Positions 1-8,731 of a DNA stretch of 64,000 bases are shown one piece after another. A program made the position numbers and the translations under genes. The notes under the pieces were generated by a model. That model ran no database searches. It saw only the letters and a program-made list of their open reading frames with translations, and was not told where the DNA came from. Position 1 is the stretch's first letter, and each line of letters opens with the position of its first letter. Source of the DNA: JAOZPE01 sp964601275 (GTDB lineage: Bacteria > Krumholzibacteriota > Krumholzibacteriia > JAJRXK01); contig CAZRMV010000002.1 of the NCBI GenBank assembly GCA_964601275.1, positions 62,001 to 126,000 of the forward strand. Direction: 5' to 3'.

Positions 1-1
1 G

Positions 2-88
2 AAGGACAAGGCATCCAAGGGAGAAGGGGCTTCCGTGATCGAGCATGTGCGTCATCTCTTCGGACTCGACGACAAGCTCTCTTCCTGA
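2..88 (+). CDS. C-terminal end of an upstream gene (partial)
   Basis: The window opens inside a reading frame that gives 28 residues ending HVRHLFGLDDKLSS before a TGA. The start lies outside the window. The tail RHLFGLD is reminiscent of the C-terminus of glutamyl-tRNA reductase (HemA), which would fit the hemD gene that follows, but 28 residues are too few to name the protein. It could equally be another haem-pathway or unrelated gene. Confidence 0.5.
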   Translation, partial: KDKASKGEGASVIEHVRHLFGLDDKLSS

Positions 89-129
89 TCGGCCCCTGCT
101 CGGAGCCGGTGGGAAAGGGTGATCAGCGG

Positions 130-912
130 ATGAGCGGCCAGCTCGACGGATTGCGTCTGTGGGTCACCCGGCCCGAGCCCGCCGCAGATCGAAGCGCCCG
201 TCGTTTCGAGAACGAGGGGGCGCGATGTGTCGTCGTTCCCACCGTCCGCCTGGAACCGGTCCCCCTGGGAGAACCCGACCGGCGGCGTCTGCGGGAGGCT
301 CTTCCCGGGGCCCGCCTGGTCCTGACCTCGGCCAACGCGGTGCGCTTCCTGCTCGAGGCGGTGGAAGACGATCCACAACTGCGGGAACGGGTACGAAGTG
401 CTCCCGCTTCGGCGGTCGGCGAAGCCACCGCCCAGGCGGCCCGGGTGGCCGGACTGCAGGTGGATCACATCGCGGCCCGGGCCTTGGGCCGGCAACTCGC
501 CGCCGAGCTGGTGCAACGGGACGGACTCTCCACCGTGGTGTTGCCGGGCAGCGACCTGCGTCGAGAAGAGGTCGAGCGCATCCTGCAGGTGGAGGGAGTG
601 CGCGTCCTCGCCCTGACCGTCTACCACACCCGGCCGGTCGAGACGCTCGCGCGGGAGATCGTGGAACTCCTGGACCGGGGGGAGATCGACCTGGCGGCGG
701 TCTACTCGCCCTCGGCGGCGACGGGCCTGGGGCGGGGATTGCGGTCTTGGGAATCGGCGCGATCTGTTCCCTGCGCCGCCCTGGGGCCGACGACCGCCCG
801 CGCCCTGCGGAACGAAGGCCTTCCCGTGGCGGTCCTGGGGGAAGCGGTGGGGGAGGAGGCCCTGGTGGAGGCGGTGGCCCGCTGGTGGAGCCGAGAAAGG
901 GGCGAGCGTTGA
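130..912 (+). CDS. hemD: uroporphyrinogen-III synthase
   Basis: The 260-residue product matches uroporphyrinogen-III synthase, which closes and isomerises hydroxymethylbilane to uroporphyrinogen III in haem/sirohaem synthesis in the cytoplasm. The N-terminus (LRLWVTRPEPAADR) has the family's first strand and arginine-proline turn. The middle holds TSANAVRFLLEA and the linker VGEATAQAA. The second lobe contains VYSPSAATGL and ALGPTTARAL, the usual conserved segments. ATG 130 follows an AAAGGG about ten bases upstream; an in-frame GTG at 109 is the alternative start. The stop overlaps the TTG start of the next gene, so the two are probably translationally coupled. Confidence 0.9.
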   Translation: MSGQLDGLRLWVTRPEPAADRSARRFENEGARCVVVPTVRLEPVPLGEPDRRRLREALPGARLVLTSANAVRFLLEAVEDDPQLRERVRSAPASAVGEATAQAARVAGLQVDHIAARALGRQLAAELVQRDGLSTVVLPGSDLRREEVERILQVEGVRVLALTVYHTRPVETLAREIVELLDRGEIDLAAVYSPSAATGLGRGLRSWESARSVPCAALGPTTARALRNEGLPVAVLGEAVGEEALVEAVARWWSRERGER

Positions 913-2483
913 ACGAGGACGGATTCCAGCGGTGGTGGCCCCTGGGCGCGACGGCCGCTCTCCTGGGCCTGGCGTTGCTTCTGGTCCGGCTGCGCCACGA
1001 CCATGTTCCCCTGGGACTTCCCCTGGATGACGCCTGGATCCACTGCGCCTTCGCGTCCCACCTGGCCCGCTTCGGCGAGTGGGGACTGTTCGCCCACCGG
1101 CCGAGTGGTGGGGAGAGTTCCCCGCTCTGGCCGGTGCTGCTCTCCCTCGGCGAACTGGGGGGGTGGCACGCGGCGCCCCGGCTGGCCCTGGTCCTGGGCG
1201 CGATGTTCTTCATCCCGCTGCCGGCGTTGCTCGCCGCACTGGCGACCGGTCGCCCGGCCGCGCGCTGGGTGGCGGTGGTCGCCGCTCTGTGGGGGCCTCT
1301 TCTCTTCCTCGCCCTGTCGGGCATGGAGACCATCGCCGCGCTGACGGTTTCCATGACCGCGCTCTACTGGTTCTCGCGGGGAAGGACGATGGCGGCCGGT
1401 CTCTGGGCCGGTGCCGCGGCCTTCCTGCGCCCGGATGCCCTGCTCCTCCTGGGGGTTCTCACCCTGATGCGCCGGGATCGATCCCTGGTGCCGGGATGGG
1501 TTGTGGCCGGCGCGGCGCTTTCGATCCTGGCTCTTCTCGAAGGCCGCTTTCCTCCGGCGACATTGGGCGGACGTCGTTGGTTGATGGGCCTTCCTCCCCA
1601 GCTGGAATGGGGTTTCCTCGGACACGGCGGTTTCGACTTGGTCACCCAGTGGGTGCGGGCGGTGGGAGCGGATCTGGGGGGAGGCCGGGTCCTCAGCGCG
1701 CACCCTTCCCGGGGGTTGGAGGCGGTGCGGTGGCTGTGGAAGATCTCCGTGCTGGTCGTCCTGGTGCCGGGATGCCTCCGACTGCTGCGCGGCGGGCATC
1801 GCCGGAGTCAGGGACGGCGCGCCCTGTTGCTGTGGACCGCCACCGCCCTGGCCTTCTACGCGCTGGTGCTGCCTTCCCGCGGCCACGTGGGCCGCTACCA
1901 GGCCATGGTCCACCTGGTTCTCGCGTTGACCGCGGTCGAGGGCCTCTTCGTCCTGTGGAACGCTCCCGGCCGCTTGAGATGGGTGGCCGTCGTGCCTACC
2001 GTGTTGCTTGGACTGGGTTGGGTGGGAGGCCTGGTGGAGATCTCGGGCCTGTGGACCGACGCGGTGGCCCATCTCGACCGGGTCCACCTGCGCGCGGCGG
2101 CCGAGCTGGAGAGACTTCCCGAAGGGGAGAGCCGGGTGGCGATCTTCGACGTGGGAGCGGCCGCCTACCTCCATGACGGGGAGATGCTCGATCTCAGCGG
2201 CCTGTCCGATCCTTCGCTGGCGTGCCGGTTGCCGCGGGCTTCGGAGGGGGCGGTGGCTCGTTGGCTGCGTGCGCGGAAGGCGACCCACCTGCTTCTGCCC
2301 ATCTGGCGTGACGGCGCCGCGGACGGACTCGATCGACGTCTCGGATTGGAGCTTGGACACGGAATGCGCCTGACCGAGCTGAGGCGCTGGAAGAGTCCAC
2401 CCGGAGAATGGGCGAGGGCCTTCCAGTTCTCCGGGAACGCCTTTCCCCAGCTCGTGCTCTATCGCCTCGAATGGATTCGCTGA
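909..2483 (+). CDS. polytopic membrane protein, GT-C glycosyltransferase-like
   Basis: A 524-residue protein with roughly ten hydrophobic segments. The first extracytoplasmic stretch after helix 1 reads LPLDDAWIHCAFASHLARFG and is followed by GESSPLWPVLLSLG. This acidic-loop pattern is common in GT-C glycosyltransferases, which use lipid-linked sugars on the outer side of the inner membrane. Substrate and acceptor are unknown. The start is inferred as TTG 909, preceded by AAAGGGG at 6-base spacing and overlapping the hemD stop. An upstream in-frame GTG (885) is possible. The family call is inference from topology and one motif. Confidence 0.7.
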   Translation: MNEDGFQRWWPLGATAALLGLALLLVRLRHDHVPLGLPLDDAWIHCAFASHLARFGEWGLFAHRPSGGESSPLWPVLLSLGELGGWHAAPRLALVLGAMFFIPLPALLAALATGRPAARWVAVVAALWGPLLFLALSGMETIAALTVSMTALYWFSRGRTMAAGLWAGAAAFLRPDALLLLGVLTLMRRDRSLVPGWVVAGAALSILALLEGRFPPATLGGRRWLMGLPPQLEWGFLGHGGFDLVTQWVRAVGADLGGGRVLSAHPSRGLEAVRWLWKISVLVVLVPGCLRLLRGGHRRSQGRRALLLWTATALAFYALVLPSRGHVGRYQAMVHLVLALTAVEGLFVLWNAPGRLRWVAVVPTVLLGLGWVGGLVEISGLWTDAVAHLDRVHLRAAAELERLPEGESRVAIFDVGAAAYLHDGEMLDLSGLSDPSLACRLPRASEGAVARWLRARKATHLLLPIWRDGAADGLDRRLGLELGHGMRLTELRRWKSPPGEWARAFQFSGNAFPQLVLYRLEWIR

Positions 2484-2485
2484 AC

Positions 2486-2500
2486 CGGGGGAGGCCCCCG
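2486..2500 (+). other. GC hairpin between the GT-C gene and queE
   Basis: CGGGGG-AGG-CCCCCG is a perfect 6-bp stem with a 3-base loop that starts three bases after the upstream stop. It has no U tract, so it is not a convincing intrinsic terminator. It may slow polymerase or protect a 3' end. It could also be a chance product of base composition. Confidence 0.3.
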
Positions 2501-2513
2501 CACCCTGACCACC

Positions 2514-3152
2514 ATGCGTATCGACGAGATCTTCTACAGCATCCAGGGCGAGGGCACGCGTCGCGGGCGTCCGTGTTCCTTCGTGCGCCTGACCGGCTGT
2601 CCCCTGCGCTGCGTCTGGTGCGACACCACCTTCGCCTTCAGCGGCGGACGCGAGATGGCCATCGAGGAGATCATCGCCCGCCTCGAGGCCTTTCCCACCC
2701 GCCTGGTCTGCGTGACCGGAGGGGAACCGCTGGCCCAGGAGGAGGTGTACGGGTTGATGTCCCTTCTCGGGGAGCGATCGTTCACCGTGCTGTTGGAGAC
2801 CAGCGGCGCGCTCGACATCACCGGCGTGCCGCAGCCAGTCCATCGGATCGTCGATCTGAAGGCCCCGGGCAGCGGCGAGGAGGCGCGCAACCTTTGGTCG
2901 AACCTCGAGGATCTGCGCACGACGGACGAGGTGAAGATCGTGCTGGCCGATCGGCGCGACTACGAATGGGCGCGGGAGAAGATCGAGGGGCATGATCTCG
3001 CTACCCGCGCCGGCGCGGTCCTGTTGAGCCCGGTGCACGGCGAGCTGGATCCGGCACGGTTGGCGGAATGGATCCTCCAGGATGGTCTGCCGGTGGTCCT
3101 GCAACTCCAGGAGCACAAGCTCCTGTGGCCCGGAGTGGAGAAAGGGGTCTGA
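2514..3152 (+). CDS. queE: 7-carboxy-7-deazaguanine synthase
   Basis: This 212-residue radical SAM enzyme rearranges 6-carboxytetrahydropterin to 7-carboxy-7-deazaguanine on the route to preQ0, queuosine and related deazaguanines. The N-terminus has the family signature IFYSIQGEG and a CX3CX2C cluster (C29, C33, C36), followed by the QueE-typical DTTFAFSGGREM. VTGGEPL is the radical SAM glycine-rich motif. The length is normal. Four bases separate it from queC, so the two form an operon. No queD or queF is in the window. Confidence 0.95.
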   Translation: MRIDEIFYSIQGEGTRRGRPCSFVRLTGCPLRCVWCDTTFAFSGGREMAIEEIIARLEAFPTRLVCVTGGEPLAQEEVYGLMSLLGERSFTVLLETSGALDITGVPQPVHRIVDLKAPGSGEEARNLWSNLEDLRTTDEVKIVLADRRDYEWAREKIEGHDLATRAGAVLLSPVHGELDPARLAEWILQDGLPVVLQLQEHKLLWPGVEKGV

Positions 3153-3155
3153 GTC

Positions 3156-3896
3156 ATGCGGGTGGAAGCATCCGAAGGCGAGAGGAAGGCGTGCCGTGCC
3201 GTGGTGTGCCTGAGCGGAGGGCTGGACTCCTGCGTCACCCTGGCCGAGGCACTCACGCGCCACGAGGAGGTCGCGGCACTGCACTTCGGCTACGGCCAAC
3301 GCACCGAGGCGAGAGAGCGGCGCGCCTTCGAGGAGATCTGCGACCACTATGGGATCGAGCGGCGGTTGCGGGCCGCCCAACCCGCCCTGGGCGCCATCGG
3401 GGATTCGGCCTTGACCGATCCGGGAATCGCCGTTCCCACCGGTGGGGACACCGCCGCCGGCGCTCCCGCGGGCCGGGAGGTCCCGGTCACCTACGTTCCC
3501 TTCCGCAACGCGCAGATCCTCGCCTTGGCCTGCGCCTGGGCGGAGACCCTGGGAGCGGGCGCGGTCTACCTCGGGGCGGTCGAGGAGGACTCCTCGGGGT
3601 ACCCCGATTGCCGCGAGGACTTCTTCCGGGCCTTCCAGAAGGCAGTCGAGGAGGGCACCCGGCCGCAAACCCGCATCGAGATCGTCACCCCCCTCCTGCA
3701 CCTGGGCAAGGGGGAGATCGTGCGGCGCGGACAGGCGCTGCAGGCCCCTCTCCACCTGAGCTGGTCGTGCTACACGCAGAGCGAAGAGGCCTGTGGCGAG
3801 TGCGAGAGTTGCCGTCTTCGTCTCAAGGGATTCGCCGAGGCGGGAGCGACCGATCCCATCACCTATCGTTCAGGCTGGACTCCCGCGGAGGGTTGA
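3156..3896 (+). CDS. queC: 7-cyano-7-deazaguanine synthase
   Basis: The 246-residue protein converts 7-carboxy-7-deazaguanine to preQ0 using ATP and ammonia. The N-terminal SGGLDS (residues 20-25) is the PP-loop nucleotide-binding motif. The C-terminal C205 and CGECESC (C213, C216, C219) form the structural zinc site of QueC. YVPFRNAQILALACAWAE and LGAVEEDSSGYPDCR are highly conserved in the family. It starts four bases after queE. Its 3' end overlaps the 3' end of the convergent radical SAM gene by about 38 bases. Confidence 0.95.
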   Translation: MRVEASEGERKACRAVVCLSGGLDSCVTLAEALTRHEEVAALHFGYGQRTEARERRAFEEICDHYGIERRLRAAQPALGAIGDSALTDPGIAVPTGGDTAAGAPAGREVPVTYVPFRNAQILALACAWAETLGAGAVYLGAVEEDSSGYPDCREDFFRAFQKAVEEGTRPQTRIEIVTPLLHLGKGEIVRRGQALQAPLHLSWSCYTQSEEACGECESCRLRLKGFAEAGATDPITYRSGWTPAEG

Positions 3897-4779
3897 CCTC
3901 GTACTCGCTGAAATCGTGCCGGGCGTAGGCGTCGCAGCGGCTGCACAGGTGCAGCAGCTCGCGGCGGCCGTCGTTGAGCAGGGTGCGCACCGCGTCATAC
4001 TGCGGTGAGTTCCAGATCTCCATGACCGAATGGGTCTTGATGTCTCCGATCACCCCGCGCTCGACGGGATCCCAGCAACAGAGCGTCGCCTTGCCGTCCG
4101 AATAGAAGTACATGGCATCGGCCATCTTCCAGCAGGGTTTGCGCACGCAGTCGGTCTGCCCCTGCCACGGCCAGTTGTACAGTTCGGTGATCAACACTTC
4201 CGAACAGAGGGGCTCCCAGTAATCGCGGTAGGCCTGTTGTTCGTGACGGTTCTCGGGCATGTCGATCATGCGGACCTCGGTGCGGCAGTTCCGGTCGTAG
4301 CCCCCTTCCTTCCAGATCTCCAGGAAGCGGGTGGTGCGACGTTTCACATCTTCGTAGTCGAGACCGACCCGGCTGGGTCCGTAGGTCTCTTGGCTGAAGC
4401 CATCGATGGAGAAGCGCATGACATCGATCCCCAGATCAAGGATCTCCCGGTCGAGTTCCTCGGTGAGAAGACTTCCATTGGTATTGAACTCGATCCTGGC
4501 CGTGGGATCCTTGCGGATGTACCGCATGATCTCGGGCATCCGTCGGTCGACGAAGGGCTCGTTGATCAGGAACGGCCGGTAGACGATCCCCATCCCCCGG
4601 GTCTCGTCGATGATCTTCTTCCACATCCACTCGGGCATCCGCGCCGGATCGCGAGTCACCTCGTGTTGGGGGCAGAACGGGCACTTGGCGTTGCAGACCA
4701 CCACCGTTTCCATCTGGAGGAAACGGGGCTGGTCGGGATAGGGCATGTTCCAGCGGGTGCGGACTGCGGTGGCGGTCAT
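3859..4779 (-). CDS. radical SAM protein with SPASM-type C-terminus
   Basis: A 306-residue protein with the radical SAM cluster C29-X3-C33-X2-C36 (VCNAKCPFC). SDGKATLCCWDP followed by LCSRCDAY resembles a SPASM/twitch auxiliary iron-sulphur site. The middle part (EFNTNGSLLTEE, MRFSIDGFSQETY) is typical of the MoaA/PqqE-like branch. Start ATG 4779 has GGAG eight bases upstream; ATG 4797 is the alternative. It lies 113 bases downstream of the Kdo transferase gene on the same strand, so a role in envelope glycan or lipid modification is possible but unproven. No peptide substrate gene is visible nearby. Confidence 0.85.
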   Translation of the reverse strand: MTATAVRTRWNMPYPDQPRFLQMETVVVCNAKCPFCPQHEVTRDPARMPEWMWKKIIDETRGMGIVYRPFLINEPFVDRRMPEIMRYIRKDPTARIEFNTNGSLLTEELDREILDLGIDVMRFSIDGFSQETYGPSRVGLDYEDVKRRTTRFLEIWKEGGYDRNCRTEVRMIDMPENRHEQQAYRDYWEPLCSEVLITELYNWPWQGQTDCVRKPCWKMADAMYFYSDGKATLCCWDPVERGVIGDIKTHSVMEIWNSPQYDAVRTLLNDGRRELLHLCSRCDAYARHDFSEYEVNPPRESSLNDR

Positions 4780-4892
4780 GGATGCTGCTCCGGTCATGGG
4801 TGGTCCCGCGGACCGCGGGAAGATGCCATTGAAACCCAGGGGCCTCCCGGCCGCAAGTCCGCTTCCCGAAAGGGGGCGGAAGACCCAGGAGC

Positions 4893-6260
4893 TCAGCCGC
4901 CGGGGAACACCGCCGGGCACAGCAGCTCGAGGCTGGCCGCGGTGGCTCCGCTCTGGGACAGCACGAATTCCTGGGCGGCGCGGCCGGCCCGAGACCGTTC
5001 GCCTTCGTCCTGGAGCAGGCGGCTCAGGACCCGGGCGGCTTCCTCGGGGTTCTCGACCACGAATCCCGCTCCACGCTCGACGAGACGCTCGGCTTCGTAC
5101 GCGTTGTGGATCCTGGGCCCGAAGAGCACCGGTTGTCCGCAGACCGCGGGCTCGAGCACGTTGTGCACCCCGGTGGAGAAACTTCCTCCCACGTAGCTGA
5201 GGACCGTCGCGCGGTAGATCTCCGGCAAGACCCCCACCGTGTCCACGACGACGCAGCGCCACCGCTTCGGGTCCTTCGCCTCGGCGGTGGATCGTCGCCG
5301 GAGGGTCGGCAGTTCGACGAGCCGGCTCAGGCGGATGGGGGCAAGTCCGCGGGCGTGCGCCGCCGCCTCCAGTCGTTCCAGGTGGTGGGGCTGGGGTTCG
5401 TGGGGGACCAGGATCAGGCCCAGTTGCCCGTCGGCGGAAAGCGCGTCCAGGACGGGTTGGAGGATGCATTCCTCGTCGGGGGGCCAGATGCTTCCCAGTG
5501 CGAGGTAGCGCCAGGGTGCCTCGTCGAGAAGCTTCCGGAGGTTTCCCTTCTCCGCCTCCTTCCAGCGGTGGACCACCTGGTCGGTGCGGGTGTCCCCGGT
5601 CACGTGGACCGGCGCGCGGGTCTTCAGATCTTCCCGGAAGCGGCGCGCATCGTCTTCGCTGATGGCGCCGATCGCCGCAAAGCCGTCGAAGAGCCGGCCG
5701 AAGAAGGAGCGGATGGGAGGGGTGAGCCGGTGGCTCTTGCGGTGCAGGGTGGCGTCCAGCAGGAAGAGCGGAACGCCGGCGCGCTGGGCGGCCCAGATCA
5801 TGTTCGGCCAGCAATCGAATTTCACGAAGACCAAAGCCCGCGGACGGAGGATGCTGACCATCCTCCAGGCGGACAGCCAGGTGTCCAGGGGCAGGTACTC
5901 GAGGAGATCGCCCTCTTTGCGGCCGCGGGCGAAGTGGTAGCCCGAAGGCGAGAACACCGTCACCACGATGGGCAGATCGATCGACCGGGCGGCCGCTTCC
6001 TCGCGCAGCGCGCGCAGGACGGGCCGCGCCTGCTCGTATTCTCCCACGCTGGAAGCGTGGAACCAGACCGCGCCCTGAAGCTCCTTCTTCGCGGCCTCCA
6101 GCCGGCGCCACAACCCCCGGCGGCCTTCGAGACCCTCTCGGACCTTGGGACTGGAAAAACGGGAGAGATGGAAGAAGGACAGTCCCACCGGGACGGCCAG
6201 GAGATTGTAGAGAGCGGACCAGCCCCAGGGAATGCCTCGGGCGCGGCGGGTCGGGTTCAT
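4893..6260 (-). CDS. waaA: 3-deoxy-D-manno-octulosonic acid (Kdo) transferase
   Basis: The 455-residue protein matches the GT30 Kdo transferases that attach Kdo from CMP-Kdo to lipid A precursor at the inner membrane. It has one N-terminal membrane anchor (about residues 14-32) and the catalytic SSVGEYEQA with acid E74. VFVKFDCWPNMI, then GDTRTDQV, YVGGSFSTGVHNVLEPA and GPRIHNAYEAERL are the conserved nucleotide- and acceptor-site segments. Start ATG 6260 follows GGAGG by seven bases and overlaps the upstream heptosyltransferase stop (ATGA). Its presence shows the cell makes LPS. Whether it adds one or more Kdo residues cannot be read from sequence. Confidence 0.93.
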   Translation of the reverse strand: MNPTRRARGIPWGWSALYNLLAVPVGLSFFHLSRFSSPKVREGLEGRRGLWRRLEAAKKELQGAVWFHASSVGEYEQARPVLRALREEAAARSIDLPIVVTVFSPSGYHFARGRKEGDLLEYLPLDTWLSAWRMVSILRPRALVFVKFDCWPNMIWAAQRAGVPLFLLDATLHRKSHRLTPPIRSFFGRLFDGFAAIGAISEDDARRFREDLKTRAPVHVTGDTRTDQVVHRWKEAEKGNLRKLLDEAPWRYLALGSIWPPDEECILQPVLDALSADGQLGLILVPHEPQPHHLERLEAAAHARGLAPIRLSRLVELPTLRRRSTAEAKDPKRWRCVVVDTVGVLPEIYRATVLSYVGGSFSTGVHNVLEPAVCGQPVLFGPRIHNAYEAERLVERGAGFVVENPEEAARVLSRLLQDEGERSRAGRAAQEFVLSQSGATAASLELLCPAVFPGG

Positions 6261-7249
6261 GTCCATGCCTCCTCGATCTCGCGGTGGACCCTTTCGACGG
6301 TGGTCAGGGTGATGCACAGGGTCTCCGAGAGATGGCAAGGCCTTGCTCCGTTGCGGGAACACGGCCGGCAGGGCAGGGTGTTCTCCAGGACCCGGCTTCG
6401 CGGATCGAGGGGAAAGTACCCCAGTTCGCGGCTGGTGGGACCGAAGATTCCCACCACCGGCGTGCCGACCGCCTCGGCCAGATGCATCAAGCCACTGTCA
6501 TTGCCAACGAACAATCGCGCGCGCCGCAGGAGAGCGGCGGTCGCCTTCAAGTCCACCCGACCGGCCGCCACCCGGACCCGCGAGGGAAAATCGCTTGCCA
6601 GGCGCTCGCAGAGTTCCCGTTCGGAAGGGCTGCCCACCAGGACCACCTCGCCCTCGTGGGAGGCAAGGAATCGCCGGGTCACTTCGGCATAACGGTCCAG
6701 GGGCCATTGCTTGGTCGCGTGGCGGGCGCCGGGAGCGAGGCCCAGGATGGGGCCACGGTCGCGGGGGCAGACTTCGTCGGCCCGGGTCTCGTCTCCTTCG
6801 TCCAGCACGATGCACGGGCGGACCGGCCGTCCTTCGGCGTCCACCAGGTCGAGATAGCGATCCACCTGGGTGCGGGCGAGTCGGGGCAAGGCGACCCGGG
6901 CACGCAGGAAGAGAAGACGGTCGAAGCTGTCCTTGGCGATGCGACGCAGGGGGGCGTGGCTGAGTCCGAAACTGAGCAGACGGCTGCGCAGGCTTCCATG
7001 GGCGTCGAGGACGAGATCGAAGTCGATCTTCTGGAGCCTCCAACGCAGCCGGGCCAGGCCCCCGCGACCGGGCGGGAGGGTGATGAGCTCGTGGACCCGA
7101 GGATCCCGGCGATAGAGTGGAGCGTATTCGGGCTTGGTGACCAGCCAGATGCGGGCTTCCGGTTCCTGCCGACGTAATTCCTCCAGCAGGACACTGAGAA
7201 GGACAAGGTCTCCCAGCGAGCTGAAGCGGAGAAGGAGGATCCGTCGCAT
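6257..7249 (-). CDS. glycosyltransferase family 9 (ADP-heptose:LPS heptosyltransferase-like)
   Basis: A 330-residue GT9 protein. The N-terminus ILLLRFSSLGDLVLLSVL is the classical heptosyltransferase start. The C-terminal lobe carries PGARHATKQWPLDRYAEV and FVGNDSGLMHLAEAVGTPVVGIFGPTS, which bind the ADP-sugar. A CRPCSRNGARPCHLS segment near the end is common in this family. It adds heptose to the LPS inner core on the cytoplasmic side, most likely to Kdo because its stop overlaps the start of waaA. Whether it is heptosyltransferase I, II or a relative is not resolvable. Start ATG 7249 has GGAGG ten bases upstream. Confidence 0.88.
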   Translation of the reverse strand: MRRILLLRFSSLGDLVLLSVLLEELRRQEPEARIWLVTKPEYAPLYRRDPRVHELITLPPGRGGLARLRWRLQKIDFDLVLDAHGSLRSRLLSFGLSHAPLRRIAKDSFDRLLFLRARVALPRLARTQVDRYLDLVDAEGRPVRPCIVLDEGDETRADEVCPRDRGPILGLAPGARHATKQWPLDRYAEVTRRFLASHEGEVVLVGSPSERELCERLASDFPSRVRVAAGRVDLKATAALLRRARLFVGNDSGLMHLAEAVGTPVVGIFGPTSRELGYFPLDPRSRVLENTLPCRPCSRNGARPCHLSETLCITLTTVERVHREIEEAWT

Positions 7250-7489
7250 CGAGATCTGGCCTCCAGGCTTCCGGGAGATGCGCGGCGGTCGGGGGAGCCC
7301 CTGGACGCGGGACCGCACCCCTGCGGATGCGTCACCCCTGGCGGCAAAGGGCCGGCCCAGCGTAGGCAGGGGTACCGGCGGTGTCAATGAAGGGGCAATG
7401 CTTGTCGGAGGAAGCGCTCGCCGCTATGCTGCAGACCATCAGGCCGGCCGGCCTGCCGTCGCCCCGGCGGTCATCCCGGGGTCTGTTCC

Positions 7490-8731
7490 TTGCCAACCGA
7501 TCTTCTCATCGACCTGATCAGCATGGTGGCGTTGCTGGGTCTCTCCGCCTTCTTCAGCGGGAGCGAGACGGCCATCTTCGCCTTGCAGGAGGTCGAGCTC
7601 GAGGAAATGGAACAGCAGGGTGGAAGAGCGGCCCAGGCGGCGAGCCTGGCCCGCCGCCCCTATCGGACCCTGGTGACCCTGCTCCTGTCGAACATGATCA
7701 CCAACGTCGTCTTCGCGACCGTCGCGACCGCCACCCTGGTGCGGGCGATGGGAGTGACCGGAGTCGGAGTCGCCATTCCTTCGGTCACCGTGGTCCTTCT
7801 CCTGTTCGGGGAGATCGTTCCCAAGACCCTCGGTCTGCGCGCCCGACAACGGCTGGCCCCGCTGGCCGCTCCGGTGGTCGATCTCCTGTCGGCTCTGCTG
7901 GGCCCCCTCCGGCGGATCCTGGAGACCCTGGCCGCCTGGACGAGCGGCCCGACCGAGAGGGTTCGCCTGGATCGCGCGGAACTGGAGACCCTCATGGAAC
8001 TCGGCCGGCAGGAGGGGGTGTTCACCGCATTGGAGGCACGCATGCTCTCCCGCGTACTCCGTCTGGGCGACACCCCGGTGGAGCGATTGGTACGTCCCCG
8101 GGTCTTCGTGGTGGGAATTCCGTGCGACGCCAGCTGGGAGGAAGCGGTCTCCACCTTCGAGAGCTCGGGGCGTTCACGATTGCCGGTCTACGAGGGCACC
8201 CTCGATCACATCGTCGGAGTACTGTACCTCAAGGATCTTCTGACCACTCCACATACGGAAACCACTCCGGCGATCACCGAGGTCATGCGCAAGCCCTACT
8301 TCGTTCCCAAGAGCAAGGCGGCCGACGAACTGTTCGCGGAATTCCAGCGCCGTCGCGTGCACATCGCAGTGGTGGTGGGCGAACACGGGGGAATGGAGGG
8401 GATCGTCACCCTGGAGGATCTGCTCGAAGAACTCATCGGGGAGATCACCGACGAGAGCGATGTCCCCGAATTCGAAATCGAGGACGTCGGAGACGGAGTC
8501 TGGCGGGTCCATGCCGGGGTGGAACTGGAGGATCTCGACGAGGTGATCGTGTCCCATCTGGCGGAAGGACGCGACGTGGTCACCTTGGCCGGGCTGCTCG
8601 AGGAAGAACTCTCGAGGGTTCCTCGCGTGGGAGATCAACTGGAACTGGACGGTTTTCTCTTCCAGGTGCTCACCGCGCGGCGCAACCGACCCGGCCTGGT
8701 GAAGATCGTGCGCGGGGAGGAAGAAGGATGA
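7490..8731 (+). CDS. CNNM/CorC-HlyC family membrane protein with CBS pair and transporter-associated domain
   Basis: The 413-residue protein has a DUF21/CNNM membrane domain (about residues 1-190, with FFSGSETAIFALQ and GEIVPKTLGLRARQ), two CBS domains (about 205-330, ending HGGMEGIVTLEDLLEELIGE) and a C-terminal CorC/HlyC domain (about 345-413). Such proteins are linked to magnesium or other divalent-cation efflux and sensing in the inner membrane. The start is taken as TTG 7490; ATG 7523 is an alternative, and neither has a strong Shine-Dalgarno. It overlaps the next gene by ATGA and is the first of three coupled genes. Confidence 0.88.
   Translation: MPTDLLIDLISMVALLGLSAFFSGSETAIFALQEVELEEMEQQGGRAAQAASLARRPYRTLVTLLLSNMITNVVFATVATATLVRAMGVTGVGVAIPSVTVVLLLFGEIVPKTLGLRARQRLAPLAAPVVDLLSALLGPLRRILETLAAWTSGPTERVRLDRAELETLMELGRQEGVFTALEARMLSRVLRLGDTPVERLVRPRVFVVGIPCDASWEEAVSTFESSGRSRLPVYEGTLDHIVGVLYLKDLLTTPHTETTPAITEVMRKPYFVPKSKAADELFAEFQRRRVHIAVVVGEHGGMEGIVTLEDLLEELIGEITDESDVPEFEIEDVGDGVWRVHAGVELEDLDEVIVSHLAEGRDVVTLAGLLEEELSRVPRVGDQLELDGFLFQVLTARRNRPGLVKIVRGEEEG

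Noticed and set aside
2484..2513. A preQ1 riboswitch before queE
   Set aside because: The gap is only 30 bases and holds a plain GC hairpin. There is no room for the aptamer.
702..3755. Long minus-strand open frame of about 1000 codons antisense to hemD, the GT-C gene, queE and queC
   Set aside because: It has no recognisable domain and an odd composition. Antisense frames stay open because of the high GC at third positions. The plus-strand genes are clearly real.
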